A stretch of 64,000 bases of DNA from NCBI RefSeq assembly GCF_000422465.1, contig NZ_KE383845.1, positions 294,241 to 358,240 of the forward strand, given 5' to 3'. Position 1 is the first letter of the stretch, and each line of letters begins with the position of its first letter. Shown one piece after another: positions 8,295-17,846 of the stretch. A program made the position numbers and the translations under genes. The notes below the pieces were generated by a model, which ran no database searches, was not told the DNA's origin, and saw only the letters and a list, made by a program, of their open reading frames with translations. Origin of the DNA: Paenibacillus harenae DSM 16969 (GTDB taxonomy: Bacteria > Bacillota > Bacilli > Paenibacillales > Paenibacillaceae).

Positions 8295-11200
8295 TTAAAC
8301 CCCTTGGAATGAAAAACGATGCGCGTACATTTGATTCGCATACAGGATATATTCCTTCTCGGGACGCTGCCCCCAGCTGTCATGCCCGCCTACGCCCGTC
8401 TGCTTATGATTCACTCGCACGACCGTCTTGTCGCTGGCCGGCAGCTTATGAATGTGATCATGAGCTTCCAGCTCGAACGGCGTATACGGAAGCACATTCA
8501 GCTCAAAATGCGGCGCCCCCTTCAGCACAATGCCTTCCCCTTGCGCGTTCGTTACCTCCGCGCGGCGGACGTCCATTTTGTTGCCGCATTCCTGCGGACG
8601 AATGTACGGCACCAGCTGATCCCTTACCGCGCCTGCGTAACGTCCCAGCTTGCCGCCTGTCTGACGGTCCCAGTACGTTTCATCCGGCCCTTTGCCGTAC
8701 CAGCCAACTTGATCGAATTGTCCGGGCATTTGGAACAGGATACCTACCTCCGGAATTTCGGGCAGACCTGCGCCCGGCCGAAGCTCCTCATACACATTGA
8801 CTTCTCCTTCTCCATCAACAATATAAACAATAGAGAGCAAAGAAACCGTCGTAGTCGGAAGGCTGTATTGCGCGCGTACGGTTATCCGATCCGTCTCCAG
8901 CTCGCATGCCATTCCGAGCAGCTGCCGTTCTGCGCCGGCATCGCGCCAGGTCGCGCAGCGTTCATGCTGCTTATTGCCGCGGTCGTTATCGGTGTAAGCC
9001 CGCCAGAAATTCGGAGCCAGCCCTTGTAAGAGACGTTCCGTTCCATTCCAAACATAAGAACATAGACTGCCGCTCTTTTTGTCGAACTTGACAGTAAAGC
9101 GCTCGCCGCTAACGATGACCGCAGCATTCGTCTCTTCCGCCTGAATCCGCGGCTTTGCATCCACATGGCGCATAACGGTTTGAACAGGCGCCGGCAGCAC
9201 AAATTGCTCAAACGCGATTTCATGCCCCGCTTCGGCCCATAGGTTTGCTTCGTTCATTAGCAGCTGCACGGTTAGAACCGCCTGCTCGGACGCGTTCTTC
9301 AGCACAGGAAGCGAATATGGCAGGTGAAGCGTTACCTCCGCTTCGGGCGCTGCGGCAGCTGCGGACGTACCCTGCTGCACGACTTCGCCGTCAACCGCGA
9401 TGCTCCAAGCAAGCGTATATTGATCCAGCGGGCTGAACAAATGACGGTTGGTTGCCTTAATTGCTCCGCTTGCCAGATCAACCGCTTCAAACTTCACGTT
9501 CTGATACACCTTCTTCACCTCTTGCAGTTTAGGAGAAACGGTGCGGTCCGCGAAAATAAGCCCGTTGCCGCAGAAGTTGCCGTCATGCGGCGATTCCCCG
9601 AAATCGCCTCCGTACAGCATCTTCACCGTGCCGTCCTCTTCCGTTACGCGGATCGCCTGGTCGACCCAATCCCAGATAAAGCCGCCCTGCAGCACCGGAT
9701 ACTTCTCGAATATTTCCCAATAGACATGCAAGCCGCCGCATGAATTCCCCATCGCGTGGCTGTACTCGCACAGGATAAACGGCTTTTGCGGATTGCGCTG
9801 CGCGTACTGCTCTACTCCCTGCGGATTCGTGTACATTTGGCTTTCAATATCCGACGCCGCTTCAGAAGGTCGCCAATGGAAGACGCCCTCGTAATGAACG
9901 ATACGCGTCGGGTCGGCTACGCGCAGAAAATCATGCATTTTCACGAAATTGTCCCCGCCGAACGATTCGTTCCCAAGCGACCAGATCACGATCGAGGCAT
10001 GGTTCTTATCGCGTTGAAGCATGGAATTGCAGCGGTCGAGCACCGCTCCCGTCCATTCCGGCTTGCTGCCCGGCACCGTATCGCCTTCCTCTTGCTGGCC
10101 ATAGGTCCAGGCGCCGTGCGTCTCCAGGTTCGTCTCGTCAATAACGTACAAGCCGTATTCATCGCACAGCCTGTACCATAACGGATGATTCGGATAATGC
10201 GAGGTGCGGACGGCATTAATATTGTGCAGCTTCATCAGCTGAATGTCCTTCACCATATCCTCTTCGGCGATCGCCCTGCCTGTGTCGCAGGAGAATTCAT
10301 GGCGGTTCACGCCCTTGAACATGATGCGGCGGCCGTTAATTTGCATCAAACCGTCCTTGATTTCAAACTTCCGGAACCCGACCTTGCAGCTAATCGCTTC
10401 CAGCAGCGTGCCGTCACTCTTCTTCACGCTTAATAGCAACGTGTACAGGTTCGGATGCTCCGCGCTCCATTTCAACGGGTTCTTCACGTCTCCGCGCAAT
10501 TGCACGGCGGTAAGGTCTTTCCCTGCCGCCGCTGCCTTGACCGATAATGGCGACTGGAATACCTCCCGGCGGTCCGCATCGTATAAAGCCGCTTCCACCG
10601 AAATATCGCCTAGCTCTCTGCCAAAATAATTCAGAAGCTTCGCATCGACGACCAGCTCGGCATCGCGGTACGCTTCGTCCAGCTCCGTCTTCACGAAGAA
10701 ATCGTAAATATGCGCGTCCGGCGCCGTGTATAAGTAAACATCGCGGAATATGCCGCTAATCCGCCAGAAATCCTGATCCTCCAGCCAGCTGGCGTCGCAC
10801 CAGCGATACACCTCGACTGCCAGCTTATTCTCCCCTTCGGTCAAATAAGGCGTAAGATCAAACTCGGCAGGCGTGAAGGTATCCTCGCTGTAGCCGACAA
10901 GCTCGCCGTTAAGCCATACATAGAAAGCCGATTCCACGCCCTGAAAGCTGATGAAGACCGGCTTGTCCTTCCAGCCGGCAGGCACGGTAAAGGTATGGAT
11001 ATATGAGCCTACCGGGTTATACTTCGTCGGAGCAAACGGGGGCTTCAAATCCTCCTTCCCTACCCATGGGTAAGTAACATTCGTATACTGCGGGTAATCA
11101 TAGCCCTGCAGCTGCCAATGGGCAGGCACCTTGATCGTATTCCAATCGCTGCTGTCGAAGTCTGTTTCATAGAAATTAGAAATTCGCGCTTCCGGATTCG

Positions 11201-11402
11201 GAGCAAAGGCAAATTTCCATTGTCCGTTAAGTGACAGATAGCTGGCGGATTTGCGGAAGTCGCCTTCCAGCGCCTCCTCGGCCGAATCGAAGGGCATGAG
11301 CGTTGCATGCGCTTCCATCCGGTTCAATTGATAAATTTCGGGATTGTTATTCCACTCCGGAAAACCGTTTGCAGGCGGCGTATATTGCAGCTTTTCTCGC
11401 AT
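8295..11402 (-). CDS. lacZ: Beta-galactosidase, GH2 LacZ type
   Basis: Cytoplasmic GH2 enzyme of 1035 residues, close to the E. coli LacZ length, hydrolysing beta-galactosides such as lactose. The five-domain LacZ layout is visible: N-terminal jelly roll (FYVWLNGELVGYSEDTFTPA), TIM barrel with RTSHYPNHPLWYRLCDEYG, acid/base Glu479 in SLGNESFGGDN, nucleophile Glu546 in ILCEYSHAMGNS, and the C-terminal small-chain domain ending HDSWGQRPEKEY. A GTG 12 nt upstream (11414) is in frame, but the ATG at 11402 has GAGGTG at 9 nt. No permease or repressor gene is next to it, so sugar uptake must be encoded elsewhere. Confidence 0.93.
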   Translation of the reverse strand: MREKLQYTPPANGFPEWNNNPEIYQLNRMEAHATLMPFDSAEEALEGDFRKSASYLSLNGQWKFAFAPNPEARISNFYETDFDSSDWNTIKVPAHWQLQGYDYPQYTNVTYPWVGKEDLKPPFAPTKYNPVGSYIHTFTVPAGWKDKPVFISFQGVESAFYVWLNGELVGYSEDTFTPAEFDLTPYLTEGENKLAVEVYRWCDASWLEDQDFWRISGIFRDVYLYTAPDAHIYDFFVKTELDEAYRDAELVVDAKLLNYFGRELGDISVEAALYDADRREVFQSPLSVKAAAAGKDLTAVQLRGDVKNPLKWSAEHPNLYTLLLSVKKSDGTLLEAISCKVGFRKFEIKDGLMQINGRRIMFKGVNRHEFSCDTGRAIAEEDMVKDIQLMKLHNINAVRTSHYPNHPLWYRLCDEYGLYVIDETNLETHGAWTYGQQEEGDTVPGSKPEWTGAVLDRCNSMLQRDKNHASIVIWSLGNESFGGDNFVKMHDFLRVADPTRIVHYEGVFHWRPSEAASDIESQMYTNPQGVEQYAQRNPQKPFILCEYSHAMGNSCGGLHVYWEIFEKYPVLQGGFIWDWVDQAIRVTEEDGTVKMLYGGDFGESPHDGNFCGNGLIFADRTVSPKLQEVKKVYQNVKFEAVDLASGAIKATNRHLFSPLDQYTLAWSIAVDGEVVQQGTSAAAAAPEAEVTLHLPYSLPVLKNASEQAVLTVQLLMNEANLWAEAGHEIAFEQFVLPAPVQTVMRHVDAKPRIQAEETNAAVIVSGERFTVKFDKKSGSLCSYVWNGTERLLQGLAPNFWRAYTDNDRGNKQHERCATWRDAGAERQLLGMACELETDRITVRAQYSLPTTTVSLLSIVYIVDGEGEVNVYEELRPGAGLPEIPEVGILFQMPGQFDQVGWYGKGPDETYWDRQTGGKLGRYAGAVRDQLVPYIRPQECGNKMDVRRAEVTNAQGEGIVLKGAPHFELNVLPYTPFELEAHDHIHKLPASDKTVVRVNHKQTGVGGHDSWGQRPEKEYILYANQMYAHRFSFQGV

Positions 11403-11683
11403 CTCAGATTGCACCTCACTGGAAAATTATTTAACGATATTCATATTATAATACAACCGGAATGCCAGTTTAATGAAACAATTTTCATATTGGATATAAA
11501 GATATGAAACTTCATTAGTTGCACAAATGAATCACATCTGCCGGATCGCGCCGGAAGCGAATCCTCCTTCAGAACGATTTGCTTGCTTCGCGGATGCCAA
11601 CATTTACTGCTAACGTAATAGCGCTTTCTCTTTTAAAATGGGGTAGTGAAATTCGATCTGAAGCATAGAGAGGACGAGACAAT

Positions 11684-12523
11684 ATGAATCAGAGAATGAA
11701 GCAGTTCGTATGCGGCGCGGCTTTGACAGCTTTCTTGACCGTAACTCCGGGACTCGGTTCAGCAGCTACATACACCGTGCAGAATGGCGATAATTTATGG
11801 CTCATCGGCACCAAATACAGCACGACGGCGGATCAGCTAAAAAAGCTGAACGGACTCCGCTCCGATTCTTTATTCATTGGGCAAAAACTCATCGTGCCCG
11901 ACCCTCCCGAATTTATGATGACAGCGGTACGGTATGGCGATACCCTATGGAAAATCGCACAGCGTCAAGGCGTACCGATCACGAAGCTTATCGCCGCTAA
12001 CACGCAGCTCGCGAACCCGAACAACATTTGGCCGGGACTTGAGATTCGTATCCCGAAGATACCGGGCGCTTACTTGAACGGCGTATTGCCACTCGCGAAA
12101 GGCACCTATACCCCGTTTTATAACAACTATGCGGAAGCGCGCGCCTGGTCTGCGGAAGGTCCGGCAGTTCGCGCCCATGAAGGCGTTGACGTATTTGCGG
12201 CCAAAGGAACACCTGTATACAGCGCGCTTGGCGGCACCGTCGTCAAAGCCGGCTGGAACGAATACGGCGGCTGGAGATTAACGATCCGGGTAGACGATTC
12301 GACGGAGTTTTATTATGCGCACTTATCGAAATATGCAGCAGGCATGAAGGAAGGCGTTCAAGTAACGGCAGGTCAACTGATCGGCTACGTCGGCAGCACC
12401 GGCTACGGGCCTGAAGGAACCGAAGGCCAATTCGTCCCCCACCTTCACTTCGGCATCTATAAGCGAACGCCGACCTACAAGCCGATCGATCCGTACCTTA
12501 TCTTAAAATGGTGGTCGTTGTAG
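11684..12523 (+). CDS. LysM-M23 peptidoglycan hydrolase
   Basis: A 279-residue secreted cell-wall endopeptidase. Signal peptide about 1-27 (cleavage after GSAA), LysM 1 about 29-72 (YTVQNGDNLWLIGTKYS), LysM 2 about 77-124 (VRYGDTLWKIAQRQGV...PNNIWPGLEIRIP), then an M23/LytM domain about 150-275. Zinc-site motifs are present: HEGVDVF (H-x3-D), the YAHLSK strand and HLHFG. The M23 core is complete, so the protein is probably active. Its RBS is GAGAGG, 10 nt before the ATG. It is monocistronic and ends in a strong terminator. Confidence 0.9.
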   Translation: MNQRMKQFVCGAALTAFLTVTPGLGSAATYTVQNGDNLWLIGTKYSTTADQLKKLNGLRSDSLFIGQKLIVPDPPEFMMTAVRYGDTLWKIAQRQGVPITKLIAANTQLANPNNIWPGLEIRIPKIPGAYLNGVLPLAKGTYTPFYNNYAEARAWSAEGPAVRAHEGVDVFAAKGTPVYSALGGTVVKAGWNEYGGWRLTIRVDDSTEFYYAHLSKYAAGMKEGVQVTAGQLIGYVGSTGYGPEGTEGQFVPHLHFGIYKRTPTYKPIDPYLILKWWSL

Positions 12524-12590
12524 GCTGTTAAGCACAATAATGCACCTCATTTCACGCCAGCCCGCACCTGAGGGTCTCCGCATCCACTAA

Positions 12591-12633
12591 AAAAGGTTGA
12601 CCGGACGACGATTTCGTCCGGTCAACCTTTTCC
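12591..12633 (+). terminator. Intrinsic terminator after the LysM-M23 gene
   Basis: Perfect 18-bp stem (12591-12608 with 12614-12631, core GGTTGACCGGACGA) and a 5-nt loop. A-rich 5' and T-rich 3' arms let it work in both directions. Confidence 0.85.
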
Positions 12634-12810
12634 CTATTACTCGCCTATCTGCGTTTTCCTTTATAATCCCTTCGGCATAACGCCGACCATCTTCTTAAAA
12701 AGTTTATTGACCAATTGCTCATACAGGATGGATTATTTACAAAAGTTGTTAAAACGACCCGAATTGGGAAAAAATAAGAAAAGCAAACTGTGTAGGGAGG
12801 CGGTTCATCC

Positions 12811-13905
12811 ATGAAAATCAGTGAAAAAATCTCCGGCTATCAGATCAGTCTGCTTTTTTTTACCTTTATCGTTTCCACTCTCATCTTGTCCGTTCCGGGG
12901 ATCATGGTGGCGTTCGCCAAGCAAAATGCCTGGCTGTCCATTATTTTTGCTTCCGCTACGGGCCTTCTAAACATCTATGTCATGACGGCTCTGGCAAAGC
13001 GCTATCCCGGCCAGTCGATCATGCAGTACGCCAATGCTATATGCGGAAAATGGGCGGGCAAGCTGATCGGGTTTTACTGCACTTATTACTTGTTTTTCTT
13101 TATTTCCAGCACCGTGAACGAGCACGCCGGATTTCTAAACACTATTCTTCTGCCCCAAACACCGCCTCTCGTCATCATGTTAACGCTTCTGATCTTTTGC
13201 TGCTTTGCTGTTCTTTCCGGTGTCGAGTCGATCGCCAGGTGCAACGAAGTTATCGTTTTGATCGTCGTAGTGCTGCTGCTTCCGATCTTCATCTTCTCGC
13301 TCAGGGATGCCGACCCCGCCCGATTGACTCCGGTGCTCGCAGAGGGACTCGCTCCGGTCATCAAGGGTTCGGTCGTTCCGTCCGCTTGGATGAGCCAGTT
13401 TTTTTTCTTGGGGTGGTTTCTGCCGCACTTGAACGAGAAGCCGCAGCAAGTACGGGGGAAATTGCTGCTTTCGCTCGGCTGTATCGCCCTGCTGATTATG
13501 GCGATCGACATCCTGACCATCATGATTTTCGGTCCGATAACCCCCCGGATGAAATTCGCTTTTTTGAACGTCATCAAATATACGGATATCGTAGGTCCCT
13601 TGGAAAGGTTGGAAGCGATCGCCGTCACGATCTGGATTCTTGGCATTTTCATAAAGGTTTGCATGCTGCTTTACATGTTTTGCATCTGCACAACTCAGCT
13701 GTTCGGCGCAAAAAATTACCGGAAAAACGTCGTTCCGATCACCGTGTTATCCGCCGTCGGTTCTGTCTGGATCTTCAAAAATGACGCCGAATTCCAAGCC
13801 TGGATTACATTTTCGTATCCGATTCTGGCACTTGTTACGCAGAGTCTGCTTCCCCTGGCGCTGCTTGCCGTAGACGCAGCCAAGCGAAAGTTTGCGAAGC
13901 GCTGA
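12811..13905 (+). CDS. gerAB: Spore germination permease, GerAB family
   Basis: A 364-residue inner spore-membrane protein with about ten hydrophobic helices, of the amino-acid-permease-like GerAB/YndE family. This is the B subunit of nutrient germinant receptors and is thought to carry the ligand pocket. The start is well marked by GGGAGGCGG about 8 nt before the ATG. The N-terminus (SGYQISLLFFTFIVSTLILSVPG) and the GVESIARCNEVI segment are typical. Unlike in a usual gerA operon, this gene is on the plus strand and converges on the gerAA-gerAC unit, with only 10 nt between it and the small ORF. Confidence 0.88.
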   Translation: MKISEKISGYQISLLFFTFIVSTLILSVPGIMVAFAKQNAWLSIIFASATGLLNIYVMTALAKRYPGQSIMQYANAICGKWAGKLIGFYCTYYLFFFISSTVNEHAGFLNTILLPQTPPLVIMLTLLIFCCFAVLSGVESIARCNEVIVLIVVVLLLPIFIFSLRDADPARLTPVLAEGLAPVIKGSVVPSAWMSQFFFLGWFLPHLNEKPQQVRGKLLLSLGCIALLIMAIDILTIMIFGPITPRMKFAFLNVIKYTDIVGPLERLEAIAVTIWILGIFIKVCMLLYMFCICTTQLFGAKNYRKNVVPITVLSAVGSVWIFKNDAEFQAWITFSYPILALVTQSLLPLALLAVDAAKRKFAKR

Positions 13906-13914
13906 TGCAGATCA

Positions 13915-14148
13915 CTAAGGGGACAAAATCAATTTCCCGATCGGTTCAAAAACGATTTTGTACGGCAGGACAAGAGTCGGCACGTCCACGCCCGCGATCA
14001 GCAGCGCGCCAACGACTGCGGATACGGTCATGGATAACGCACAGATCAAAGTTTCCCGTTTATCGCGGTCGCTCCATAGACGATGGGATAGGACGAAAGT
14101 AAACACGCCAAGACAAACAAAATAAACAGCCGACACAATAATCATCAC
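13915..14148 (-). CDS. Small two-helix membrane protein of the ger locus
   Basis: A 77-residue protein with hydrophobic segments at about 2-20 and 36-66, separated by a charged loop (HRLWSDRDKRET). I do not recognise the family. It starts with GTG-ATG at 14148/14145, overlapping the gerAC stop, which implies translational coupling and a role with the germination receptor. Its stop lies 10 nt from the end of the convergent gerAB. Confidence 0.6.
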   Translation of the reverse strand: MMIIVSAVYFVCLGVFTFVLSHRLWSDRDKRETLICALSMTVSAVVGALLIAGVDVPTLVLPYKIVFEPIGKLILSP

Positions 14149-15326
14149 TTCTCGATCTCCTTTTCCTTCAACTGCAGCGGCGGGCCGATCGCACCGGTGT
14201 TGTTGATGGTGACATCCACCGATACCGAGATTTTAGCGGCGGCAAAATATTGGTCCCATTTTTTCTCCACGGTGCGCCATTTCTTCGGATTTTCCCTTTG
14301 CAACTGCTGGCCGAAGCCGACGATATCCGATTTATACCCGGTTTGGATTTTGCGCAGGAACGCCTGCATATCCCGCTTGATGCGATCCTCGATCGCTTTT
14401 TTTACAATGGTGAGATTGTCCGCATCCGTTACGTCAAGAGGGGAGTTGTTTTCAAACAGGTCCCCTTTTGCTTTCAGGCTAACGTGAAACTTGAGCGGAT
14501 TGCTTCCTGCATCGGCATTGATTTTATAGCTGCCGGAAGTAATGAAATAACCGACGTTTCCTTTGCCACCCGGCAGATCGGCAGAGATTTTATCCGTCTT
14601 CTTGTTATCTCGGAACCAAAGAAACTCGTGCGTTTTCGCATTGTTCAAAAAACCGGTCAATTTGCCCGATTTAAACACGGCTGTCCCGTTTATGCGAAAT
14701 AGCCTGTCCTCCTCTTTTTCCCCCGGTCTGTGAAAATCTGCGGGCTCCAACACTCCGATCGTCGGAGACATTCCCTCGGTTGCCGACGCGATCATAAAAT
14801 CGCGCAGCGTGACGATCGTTCCTTCTCCCTTCAGCATTTCCATTTCCTTCAACGCTTCGGCGGGGGCAAGCTCATAGGGATAGTTAACTTGCAGCAGATC
14901 CGCCGCTTTCCTCCCCTTCACGACCAGCATATACGTTTTCAAACGGTTGCGCGGACTGCGGTTGAACGTATCCAGGATGTCATTCACGCCTTTTCTGGCC
15001 AAGGACTCTCCGATCAGAATCACGCTGCGGTGCGCAAAAAATAACGTTCTGGACATCTTTTGCTGAAGCTTCTGCTGGATTTCAATCCCGTTTTCACCGA
15101 CCGCCGATATTAAAAAGAACTTCTCCGTTTCTTTCGAGCCGGCACCCGTCGATTGCCCGGAAGGGGCGGGTACGGCAACCTGAATCGTCGCTTCTATCTT
15201 TCCGTTATCCGCCAAATCCAGCCCGGTTCCCATAACGAGACCGATATCATTGATTTCTTTGCGGTCCCAGCAGCCGGTGTTCAGCATCAGTACGAGCAGC
15301 ATTGCGATTGTCATCCTCCGCTTCAA
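14145..15326 (-). CDS. gerAC: Ger(x)C family spore germination lipoprotein
   Basis: A 393-residue C subunit of a nutrient germinant receptor, anchored to the outer face of the inner spore membrane. The lipobox is LVLMLNTGCWDRKEIND (Cys at about 19), followed by the conserved DIGLVMGTGLD. Later conserved parts include TYMLVVKGRKAADLL and the C-terminal three-helix domain ending GFGQQLQRENPKKWR. The TTG start at 15324-15326 overlaps the gerAA stop (TTGA) and has AGGAGGGG about 9 nt upstream. Length is normal. Confidence 0.9.
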   Translation of the reverse strand: MKRRMTIAMLLVLMLNTGCWDRKEINDIGLVMGTGLDLADNGKIEATIQVAVPAPSGQSTGAGSKETEKFFLISAVGENGIEIQQKLQQKMSRTLFFAHRSVILIGESLARKGVNDILDTFNRSPRNRLKTYMLVVKGRKAADLLQVNYPYELAPAEALKEMEMLKGEGTIVTLRDFMIASATEGMSPTIGVLEPADFHRPGEKEEDRLFRINGTAVFKSGKLTGFLNNAKTHEFLWFRDNKKTDKISADLPGGKGNVGYFITSGSYKINADAGSNPLKFHVSLKAKGDLFENNSPLDVTDADNLTIVKKAIEDRIKRDMQAFLRKIQTGYKSDIVGFGQQLQRENPKKWRTVEKKWDQYFAAAKISVSVDVTINNTGAIGPPLQLKEKEIEK

Positions 15327-16873
15327 CTTCTCTCCCCTCCTTCCTGCCGCCGCGCTTTGACCGCAGTCTCGGGAGAGGGGACGGACAGACTGCGGCCGTT
15401 TACCCGGGATGCCCGAGCCCAGACATCCTTTACGGCTCTGAGCGAAAAGGGAGCAATCGGCGTAAAGTAAGGCACCCCGAACGATTTCAAATGGACAACA
15501 TAGAGCAAAATGCCCAAAAAGCCTAGCGCAATCCCGTATAATCCGAACGAACCCGCCAGTAGGATGATCGGAAAGCGAAACAGCCGGACTCCGTTGGCAA
15601 AATTAAATCGCGGAATGAGAAGGGCCGCGATGCCCGTCGTCGATACGACAATAACGATAGGCGTGGATATAATGCCCGCCTGCACGGCCGCCTGTCCAAT
15701 GACAAGTCCGCCGACGATGCTTACCGTCTGGCCTATCGCCTTAGGCAAACGAACACCTGCCTCCCGCAGCGCTTCAAACATGATTTCCATCAATAATGCT
15801 TCGATCATAACCGGAAAAGGCACGGGCTCCCGCGCAGAGGCAATGCTGAGCAGCAGGCTGGTGGGGATCATTTCCTGATGGAACGAAGTGATCGCAACAA
15901 AGAAGGAAGGAGCAAAAATGGCGATGAACAAAAAGATAAAACGAAGCCATCTGGTGAAAGTCGCTACAGGGAAACGCAAATTGTAATCTTCGCTTGACTG
16001 CAGACCCGACCAGAACGTAACCGGAACGACCAGAACGAAGGGGGTATTGTCGACGATAATGGCGACCCTGCCTTCCAACAGGCCTCCGGCAACAGCATCC
16101 GGCCGTTCCGTTACCTGCACGCGAGGCAATAGGGGAAACGGATCGTCTACGATCAGTTCTTCGATGGCACCGGATTCCAGGACGCCGTCGATTCGAATGG
16201 AAGCGATCTTCTTCCTCACCTCGTCCACGATGGAGTCATCGGCAAGTCCTTCGATATAAGCAACAAGCACCTTCGTTTGCGTCAGGTCGCCTACGGTGAA
16301 AGCCTCCGCTTTCAGACGCGGGCTGCGAATATATTGGCGCAGCAGACCGAAATTAATATACTGCCTTTCGACGAAGCCTTCTTTGGACCCTCTGATAACC
16401 GGTTCGGAGGTGGGATCTTCAATGGCCCTCTGGAACGAACTGCTTACCTCGAAACAAACGGCACTGGTTTCGCCCTCGGTAAAAACCGCGGCATACCCGT
16501 TCAGAATGAAAAGGATGACTTCCCCCCAGTTCGATGTGACAGCCTTCTTGACAACCGGCATCGATTCGCCTTCCCTAACCTCCGTTTCGACGGCATAACG
16601 ATTCTGCCTAAGAGTTGCAAGCGGCTTCATGATCTGCTCGTTCAATTTCTGTTCGTCCGTAAGCGTACCCAGAAAAACAATCAGCTGCCTAAGATCATTG
16701 TCTTCATAACGAATTTTGCGGCATACCAAATCCAAGCAATTTCGAAACGCCTCTTTGACGAAGGCTTCATTCTGCTCAAGGTCTTCTGCGAGTACTTTCT
16801 CACTGAATTCGCGGGTGGAATCGTCGAAAGCGGGGCGGCGGCCAGTCAGCGTTCTGCGGAGCCGGTTCGTCAT
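15323..16873 (-). CDS. gerAA: Spore germination protein GerAA family
   Basis: A 516-residue A subunit of a nutrient germinant receptor. It has an N-terminal soluble domain (about 30-290), then four to five membrane helices (from about TRWLRFIFLFIAIFAPSFF) and a cytoplasmic tail. Family motifs: EGRVAIIVDNTPFVLVVPVTF, FHQEMIPTSLLLSIASAREPVPFP, EIMFEALREAGVRLP and TVSIVGGLVIGQAAVQAG. An in-frame ATG at 16897 exists, but the ATG at 16873 has CGGAGG at 9 nt. It is the first gene of the minus-strand unit gerAA-gerAC-small membrane gene. A sigma-G promoter would be expected; none stood out. Confidence 0.9.
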   Translation of the reverse strand: MTNRLRRTLTGRRPAFDDSTREFSEKVLAEDLEQNEAFVKEAFRNCLDLVCRKIRYEDNDLRQLIVFLGTLTDEQKLNEQIMKPLATLRQNRYAVETEVREGESMPVVKKAVTSNWGEVILFILNGYAAVFTEGETSAVCFEVSSSFQRAIEDPTSEPVIRGSKEGFVERQYINFGLLRQYIRSPRLKAEAFTVGDLTQTKVLVAYIEGLADDSIVDEVRKKIASIRIDGVLESGAIEELIVDDPFPLLPRVQVTERPDAVAGGLLEGRVAIIVDNTPFVLVVPVTFWSGLQSSEDYNLRFPVATFTRWLRFIFLFIAIFAPSFFVAITSFHQEMIPTSLLLSIASAREPVPFPVMIEALLMEIMFEALREAGVRLPKAIGQTVSIVGGLVIGQAAVQAGIISTPIVIVVSTTGIAALLIPRFNFANGVRLFRFPIILLAGSFGLYGIALGFLGILLYVVHLKSFGVPYFTPIAPFSLRAVKDVWARASRVNGRSLSVPSPETAVKARRQEGGERS

Positions 16874-17083
16874 GGCGATAGTCCTCCGGTCATACAAATT
16901 TTTCTTGGTACTAGAATGCCATGGAAACCCGCGGCTTATTCGCGCCTACGATTCGAATATGATTGAAGTGTAACAACCAATTGGCCTGATGAATATAAAA
17001 CTCATTTAAATGGAAACATTTCTTGGAATGACGCCGATAAGGCAGTAAATAACACAAGATCGACTTATACGAGGAGGAGAGTA

Positions 17084-17507
17084 ATGAAATTAAGATATGG
17101 ATTGTTCTTCCTTGCAGTATTTTTAATACTAACAGGATGTTCAGTTAATGGGACTGATTCAGTTATATTGTTAAATTTAGATCAAGTTGAACATGCCTTT
17201 CGTACAGAAGGTATAAGGCTTGCTCCTAAACAAATGACTGACGATTGGAAGATAAGAAAAGTTGAAGCAAATCGATACGTAATAACAAATACTGAACCAC
17301 CCGACCAAATTTTTATATACATCTTTGATTCAGAGGAAGCACTTAAAGATGGGCGTAAGGATTTAGAAAAAACAAAAAGAAAGAAACGAAAAAGTAATTC
17401 ATGATATTTATGAGAATAAAAATGTTTTGGTTATTTATTGGTATCAACCAAGCAGTACCGACGACACTCTCAGCAAGACAATTCAGAAAGCATTGCAAAA
17501 GTTATAG
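17084..17507 (+). pseudogene. Small lipoprotein gene with a frameshift in an A-run
   Basis: The reading frame starts at an ATG with GGAGGAG at 6 nt and a lipobox (FLILTGCSVNG). As written it stops at 17402-17404 after 106 residues, with a Lys/Arg-only tail (TKRKKRKSNS). Dropping one A from the run at 17367-17372 shifts into a frame reading QKERNEKVIHDIYENKN and then VLVIYWYQPSSTD, to TAG at 17505-17507, a natural ending of about 140 residues. So this is either a decayed gene or a sequencing error in a homopolymer. I do not recognise the family; the composition is AT-rich. Confidence 0.6.
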
Positions 17508-17594
17508 TTGAATTGACAGAAAGATGCTGACACACTTGGGGCATCTCTTATTGGGTTTACCGCTTCAAATTTCGGGATCTAAACGGTCCGCTTA

Positions 17595-17843
17595 TCATTC
17601 CTTTTCGACTTTACGTTCTGCCCGAGCCCCTATCCTATGGACGATTTGAATAAGCAGCTCGATCAAATTGTCCGATATCTCCATACTTCTTAGCCAGAAG
17701 AAAGCTGCTAACAATGTGTAACGGATCGGATCGGGATGGCGGCGAAGTTCCCGGAGATCCTCTGTCACGGTTAGCTGCCGGTACTTGGTTAATACTTTCA
17801 GAGGTTTTGAGTTAGCTCCGTTGAACAGAATAAACCGGCCCCT
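17595..17843 (-). pseudogene. Tn3-family transposase (TnpA) remnant
   Basis: A fragment of about 82 residues between two in-frame stops. It reads KPLKVLTKYRQLTVTEDL, RELRRHPDPIRYTLLAAFF, RSMEISDNLIELLIQIVH, then RIGARAERKVEKE. I recognise this as the N-terminal half of Tn3-family TnpA (DUF4158 region). There is no start codon, catalytic domain or 38-bp terminal repeat nearby. It abuts the stop of the histidine kinase gene, so it may mark an old insertion or deletion boundary. Confidence 0.65.
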
Positions 17844-17846
17844 TTA

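Noticed and set aside
8295..11402. lacZ as part of a lactose operon with the AIM24 pair or LysM gene
   Set aside because: Neighbours are convergent or divergent and separated by terminators, so lacZ is monocistronic.
11403..11683. Riboswitch or cre site upstream of lacZ
   Set aside because: Looked for a TGWAANCGNTNWCA match and for conserved leader structure; none was convincing.
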